Positions 59,175 to 64,000 of a DNA stretch of 64,000 nt are shown here, piece after piece. The notes beneath the pieces are model-generated. The model searched no databases. It was given only the letters and a program-made list of their open reading frames with translations, and had not been told where the DNA came from. This stretch comes from Populus alba (taxonomy: Eukaryota > Streptophyta > Magnoliopsida > Malpighiales > Salicaceae). The translations under genes were made by a program, and so were the position numbers. How positions within the stretch are numbered: position 1 is the stretch's first letter; each line of letters opens with the position of its first letter. The stretch spans positions 27,514,339-27,578,338 of the forward strand of contig NC_133284.1 of NCBI RefSeq assembly GCF_005239225.2, read 5' to 3'.

Positions 59175-59545
59175 TTTGCAAACCCAGCCAGTCGGGTCTG
59201 AAGAATTAAGGTGCGGGTTTGAAGAGAACCTAGTGCCCAGGTCTACAGAGTCAGGTGTGCTGGGCTGCAAACCTCAGGCGCGCAGATCTACATACTCGCT
59301 CGCCTTGGTCTGCAACCAGAGTGCGGGTCTATAATGAGGTGTGAGGGTTTACCTAGTGCCTAGGGCATGACAACCCATATGTCAGGTGTCTACAACCTAG
59401 TGCTACTGCTACGCACGCTGGTTGGCCCTAGCGCCAAGTATCTATTTCCTAGGCTACTATTAGGCGGCAAGTCTGGCTCTAGCGTCCTGGCTTGAAACCG
59501 AGCGCTAGGTGTCTGCAGCCTAGGTCGTGCAACCTCACTAAAATT
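59175..59545. other. GC-rich island of short degenerate repeats
   Basis: This stands out sharply in composition from its AT-rich surroundings. Variants of CCTAGTGCC(C/T)AGG, GTCTACA and CGCTAGGTGTCTGCA recur at irregular spacing. No reading frame runs through it: a 66-codon frame at 59134-59334 has no domain. It may be a decayed minisatellite or the interior of an unknown element. Confidence 0.5.
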
Positions 59546-61703
59546 TGAACTGCCATCTTCTCCCCAACCAAAAGAACAACCCTACCCCTTGTAGTCTTTG
59601 CAACTTTTTGTGGCAAGGGCAGCCGTGCCATCACACCTCCCTAACCCACGGTGCTTTTAGCAAAGAGCAAATTAAAATAGTATAGTCTATAGTGAAAGCA
59701 CTCATAATCTACAATAATTTTCGCTACAGTATCAAACAGTGCAATCCATAATAAAAACACTTATAGTTTATAGTAATTTCTGCTATAGTAAAAAGCTAAT
59801 ATCTTTTAGTTTGAGTTAATAAAGTCTTTTTCGTCTCTTGCTTTTTCCTTTTTTCTTTCTTTTACTACTTTATGCTCTAAAAAGAAAATACAAAGAAAGT
59901 GATCGGTAAAAAATAAAAATAAGTTGTTTAACTTTTAGGAGTAAAAAGTGATGTTTATAAAAGTTGGTGAATAATCTTCTCGAGTAGAATATTGTTAAAG
60001 GAAATTATTTTCTCCATAATGTAAATAAAAAAGTTTAAGTTATTAGTTACTATATAAGAATGTTTTTATATTAATTATTTAAAATATTTTTTAAAATGAA
60101 AATTCTTTGAATTTGTAACTTATGCAAATTGTATTAAATATATATAAGTCATAGGGCTGTATTACACCTTCTCAATTGAAATGTGCACATATTTATACTA
60201 CATTTATTTTGAAACTTTTAATTGATTTAGAAGAATTGGGGTGGCATCTTGTGTTTAAATTTTTTAATTGAGTTAGAAAAAGTAGGTTAATTTATCATTG
60301 CTATACATAAAATTAATTAAGAAGATATCAAGTATGGGACACGAAAAACGAGCCAAATTCTATTGCAGGCTCTGGCAATTTCGGTTTATGTTTAAAAAAA
60401 AAAAATCGATTTACAGTATTCTTAAAATAAAGAACGTAACACCATATAATAATTATTAAAGACTTGTATAATTATTAATTTTAAAATTTATAAAATTAAT
60501 TAAAGTATGTATTAGTTGGCCCAAACACCAATGTTATATATATATATATATATATATGAAAAGTGCTTACATGCTACAAGAATTTTAAAATAAGAAATGA
60601 CATGGATTAAATAGCAATTATCTTTAAATTCTTTATTCGACGAAGGATACAAGGCAAAAAAAAAATCATTTTATAAAAATTAATAACAATAATTAGTCTG
60701 TAATTCAACCAAGTTCATAAGTTTTTATAAATCTATTTATCAAGTGGTCTTATAACAATAAGCTTATAACCAGAAGTTAGTAATAAAAAGTCCAAAAATA
60801 TGTTCAAGAATTTACCAAGAATAACTTTGTAAGTTTTATTTTCAATAAATTTTATTATTTTTGAATTTCAGTTGTCCTGATTAATTCTTATTGCCCAATT
60901 ATAAAATTCAAAATCTTTTTAATTGAGCCAAACAAAAAAAACAATTCACCCTCTCTCAATTAAAATTTGCACATATGCATACTATGTCATGCTGAAATTT
61001 TTAATTTAATTAGAAAAAATAGAATAAAAAATTCAAACTTACGATTCACTTGTTAAAAAATCTCTAATTAAGAATATCTCATGAAAGAACCAATTTAATT
61101 TAAAACCTTATACATGACATTTTAAAAATGATTAACTCTTTAGGAACATCAATATATCACTCTTTCACTTAGTATTGAATATCAATAAATTTATATGGTG
61201 CCAACAAAGCAAAAAAGGAAAAAAGAAGAAGCTAAGATCGATGGAGAGACAACAAAAGAATAAATAAATATTAAAAAATTTATTCGACTCACCTAACTGC
61301 ATGTTAAATAATTGTCACTATTATTACCACTATTATCATTGTAAGTAGTGTCATTATCATTATTATTATTATTTATTAGTAATAATATACGACCACCTTT
61401 AGATGAAAAGTGTAGGCCATAAAGGAAGAGTAAATTCATAAAACAAGATGGCGAAAGATAATTTTCCACTATCAGGAGGCGCCGCACACTCTATCCAAAG
61501 TGTGAGGTGCCTCTCACGCGTGTACAACACGTGTCAACAGTTTTTTAAACAAAAAAAATTAATTAAATGTCAAATTACTTCATCACACTTTACCAACCTT
61601 AGTAATTACAAAAAAAAAAAAATAGGAAAAGACGCCAATGCCTTTATTTTTATGGCCTTTTTTTTTACCCCAAGGATAACTATGTGATTGTATTGTACAA
61701 TTA
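59546..61703. other. AT-rich gene-free interval
   Basis: Two related blocks of about 70 bp lie at 60168-60240 and 60952-61020; both have CTCAATT(G/A)AAAT.TGCACATAT and AAATTTTTAATT-like sequence. A (TA)n run is at 60536-60557. Nothing else is recognised. Confidence 0.4.
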
Positions 61704-62203
61704 AGAGCGTGTTTGGTATTGTGGTAGCTTTTGTGATTATGGTTTGAAAAAAACAGTTTAATAAAAAGTACTTTTCGTGAGGTTAATTTAAAAAAATGTT
61801 GGTGTTTGGTTAAAACTGTGGTTGAAGTTGTGGTTTTAAAAAAAAAAGTAGTTTCTTGTGTTTGGTTAAAAAACTATGGTTGAAATTATGGTGGAAAAAA
61901 AGCAGTTTTATGTTTGGTAAAACTATGGTTAAAAAAAAATAGTTTCTTATGTTTGGTTAATATGCTTTGTGTTTTATATTTGATTTGAATTAATTAAAAG
62001 GACACACACACACACACACAAACATAGGTGTTTTGTAATTATGATTACATAACAAAATGAAAAATTCTTATACATTAATATACTCCTTTATTGTTCCATC
62101 AAACTATTTACAATTCCATCGTATACAAAATCCATACGTGAAGGCCTCTATGAGCCTTGAACGACCGAAGCCTGAATAATATCAGGTAAAAAGTCATCTA
62201 GAA

Positions 62204-63653
62204 TTAAATTGCATCATCTTGTGATCTCCTTCTAATATGGTTATGTAGTGCCATTGATGCAACTATAATCTCAACTTGTGTTTTGTATGGATAAGCAAGC
62301 ATGTTTTGCAAAATTTTGCACTTTTGTTTCCATACCCCAAAAGAATGTTCGATCATGTTATGTAGTGACGAGTGTGCACGATTAAACACTTTTTTCAGAC
62401 CACTTGGTTATCCACAACGCCTAAATTCTTGGAAGTGATACCTCTCGTCTTTGTAGAGACCCAAATACCCATACTCATTTGGATACCCAGCATCAACCAA
62501 ATAGTATTTTCCTACAAAAAAATAACATGATAATTTTAAACAAAACTTAAAAAAAAAATTATATTCCTTCAATTACCAAATCTTCAATTTAGTCAAAATC
62601 ACAACCTTCCAGAGGTTTTGGAAATTGATATTGCTATTGCCAATAGCCTCAAGAAAAAAACGTGTATCGTGTGCACTACCTTCCCATCATGCCCACACAA
62701 ACATGAATTGCATGTCGAAATTACAAGCAACCATGACATTTTGTGTCGGTACAACTTTTCTTCCAATAAATGGAATTTGATTTGCAGATGGTATGCAAGC
62801 ACAAACATGTGTTCCATCAATATTACCGACACAATTCTACATGCCACAAAAACATTAAGTACTCATAAAAGATTTATAACATATTTCATACTCCTTTGAA
62901 CAACTTAATTAAACTTAATTAACTACTTAATTATACAAAAATTCATCTTACCTTGAAATGTGGCATAAATCTTGGATTCATAGCAATTTCTCTTGGTGTG
63001 CTCGTAAATTGTGGATCTACTAATTCTATAACTTCCACAGCAAACAAATGTAATGATTTAAGCACTTCTTTAAAACATCTACTAATAGTTTCACCTTAAT
63101 GCTGGAATCTTTCCTGCACTTGTCTATTTGACGCCCCAACTACTATTGTAAATAGAAACATTGCCACCTTTTCAATAATGCTCATTCTTCTTGATGATTT
63201 TAAGCCATGGTGCATTTCTAATTCAGTGCACAAACTCAACAAAGTGGTTGTGTGCATCCTGAACATGTTAACACTTCGTTTCCAATGACCTCTTAAAACC
63301 TCTGTCAACCAACACATCCCTGTGTTATACGAAACCATACATGATTCTTTATACATATAATTAATATAATAGATGTTTATAGCTCTAGCTATGCATATAA
63401 TTAATTTTTTCCTATCAAAATGTCTCCTTATAATAAATGCATCGTCACCATCACTGTCATCGTCACCACCATCATCATCATCATTACTGTCGTTGGAGTC
63501 ATTTCCATTACTATCATCTCCAACACCATCAATTGAGGCACCACTACCTTGACAACTAGGATAATTAATTTCGTCTACAATGCGGTTCATTACATTATCA
63601 TAATTACTATCGAAATCTTCAATAAATATGTCATTAAACTGTGGATCATCCAT
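62204..63653 (-). pseudogene. PIF/Harbinger DDE transposase, interrupted
   Basis: From the ATG at 63653 the frame has an acidic Asp/Ser/Asn-rich N-terminus. A helix-turn-helix-like block follows, with FRMHTTTLLSLCTELEMHHG and EKVAMFLFTIVVGASNRQVQ, then ERFQH and a TAA where homology continues. The catalytic part follows after an apparent intron: NIDGTHVCACIPSANQIPFI (first Asp), SAHDTRFF (second), YYLVDAGYPNEYGYLGLY (third region), then HNMIEHSFGVWKQKCKIL and MALHNHIRR at the end (62204-62389). A TGA sits in VWA-WEGSAHD near 62685, and another stop comes just before the last block near 62410. The family excises and reinserts the element at TTA/TAA sites. Confidence 0.82.
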
Positions 63654-64000
63654 AACTTCAATTACATGTAAACAAGAAAAAAAATTATATGTTATTAATA
63701 AAAAACTTTAAATAATTAAATATCATTCAATAAACAAACTATCAAAGAGTTGGTGCAACATAAGTTTTTTCCATACTTGTAAAGCCAACAAAAAAGGAGT
63801 ATTCCACTTGCTTGTATCAAATGCAATTGAGAGGTTTGAGAAGCTTGTTATGAAGAAAGATAGTTCAGTGAAAAATATGATGCAAACATTCCTCTTTATA
63901 TAGAAAAAATTCAATGTTGTTTACTTCTATTTTATAATTTTTCAACTTTCAACATAAGTATATTCACATGTATGTGCTGTAAAAGTAACATATAATGTTA
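63654..64000. other. 5' part of the PIF/Harbinger element or flank
   Basis: AT-rich. A 63-codon minus-strand open stretch at 63723-63914 has no recognised domain. No terminal repeat is seen before the window ends. Confidence 0.35.

Larger units (their letters stand above)
61704..64000 (-). mobile_element. PIF/Harbinger DNA transposon, decayed, running off the window
   Basis: The presumed end at 61704 reads AGAGCGTGTTTGGTATTGTG, preceded by TTA at 61701-61703, the 3-bp target typical of this superfamily. Next to it, several copies of GTGTTTGGTTAAAACTGTGG-like sequence (61720-61960) form subterminal repeats. The transposase lies on the minus strand at about 62204-63653. The other terminal repeat and the element's Myb/SANT-type second gene, if present, are outside the window. 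A (CA)n run is at about 62004-62020. Confidence 0.7.

Noticed and set aside
63420..63530. CAT/CAC triplet run as a CRISPR- or repeat-array-like feature
   Set aside because: It simply encodes the Asp/Ser-rich N-terminus of the Harbinger transposase on the minus strand.

Overview
This is a plant nuclear window, about one third or less G+C, with three recognisable host genes in a landscape built mostly by transposable elements. The genes have short exons and AT-rich introns. The mobile elements include CACTA, Ty1/copia, Ty3/gypsy, PIF/Harbinger, a LINE tail and a tRNA-type SINE. Several AT-rich dispersed repeats look like those of poplar and willow, so a Salicaceae tree is my best guess; that is recognition, not proof. 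No rRNA, tRNA gene, CRISPR or bacterial-type operon is visible.

Layout. 1-3022: AT-rich repeats, including diverged direct repeats and a LINE 3' tail. 3023-11092: one complete but disabled CACTA (En/Spm) element with terminal repeats, a 3-bp target duplication (AAA), subterminal arrays, a TNP2-type transposase and a second En/Spm-type gene, both on the minus strand. 11100-12290: degenerate tandem array. 13068-13339: stranded two-exon fragment of a MYB-CC transcription factor. 13830-15062 and after 20095: degenerate CACTA-like sequence, split by a Ty1/copia element (15068-20090, minus, TSD CAGTA). 20211-20394: near-perfect hairpin. 23191-26993: intact ten-exon EMSY-like (ENT plus Agenet/Tudor) gene, plus strand. 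27000-36900: gene-free, repeat-rich, with a long hairpin at 30842-31093. 36956-39665: ten-exon FAD monooxygenase of the zeaxanthin-epoxidase type without the C-terminal FHA domain, plus strand. 39828-40297: broken copy of the 3' end of the bromodomain gene. 40810-44554: second copia element (minus, TSD AAAAC) with a foreign block in its gag/protease region. 46901-47105: broken copy of the epoxidase-like gene. 47502-50831: intact three-exon SANT/bromodomain gene, minus strand. 51554-51745: SINE. 51768-55800: decayed Ty3/gypsy element. 57100-59550: tandem duplications, microsatellites and a GC-rich island. 61704-end: decayed PIF/Harbinger element that runs off the window.

The most interesting result is the relation between the epoxidase-like and bromodomain genes. 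They appear to be one convergent two-gene unit that was duplicated in tandem. One unit kept the monooxygenase and lost the bromodomain gene; the other kept the bromodomain gene and lost the monooxygenase. The EMSY-like gene and the SANT/bromodomain gene may also be an old neighbour pair, since I recall their Arabidopsis counterparts as adjacent loci; here they are about 20 kb apart. The host proteins point to chromatin reading (EMSY-like, SANT/bromodomain) and flavin-dependent oxidation in the plastid (epoxidase-like); nothing shows that the three act in one pathway.
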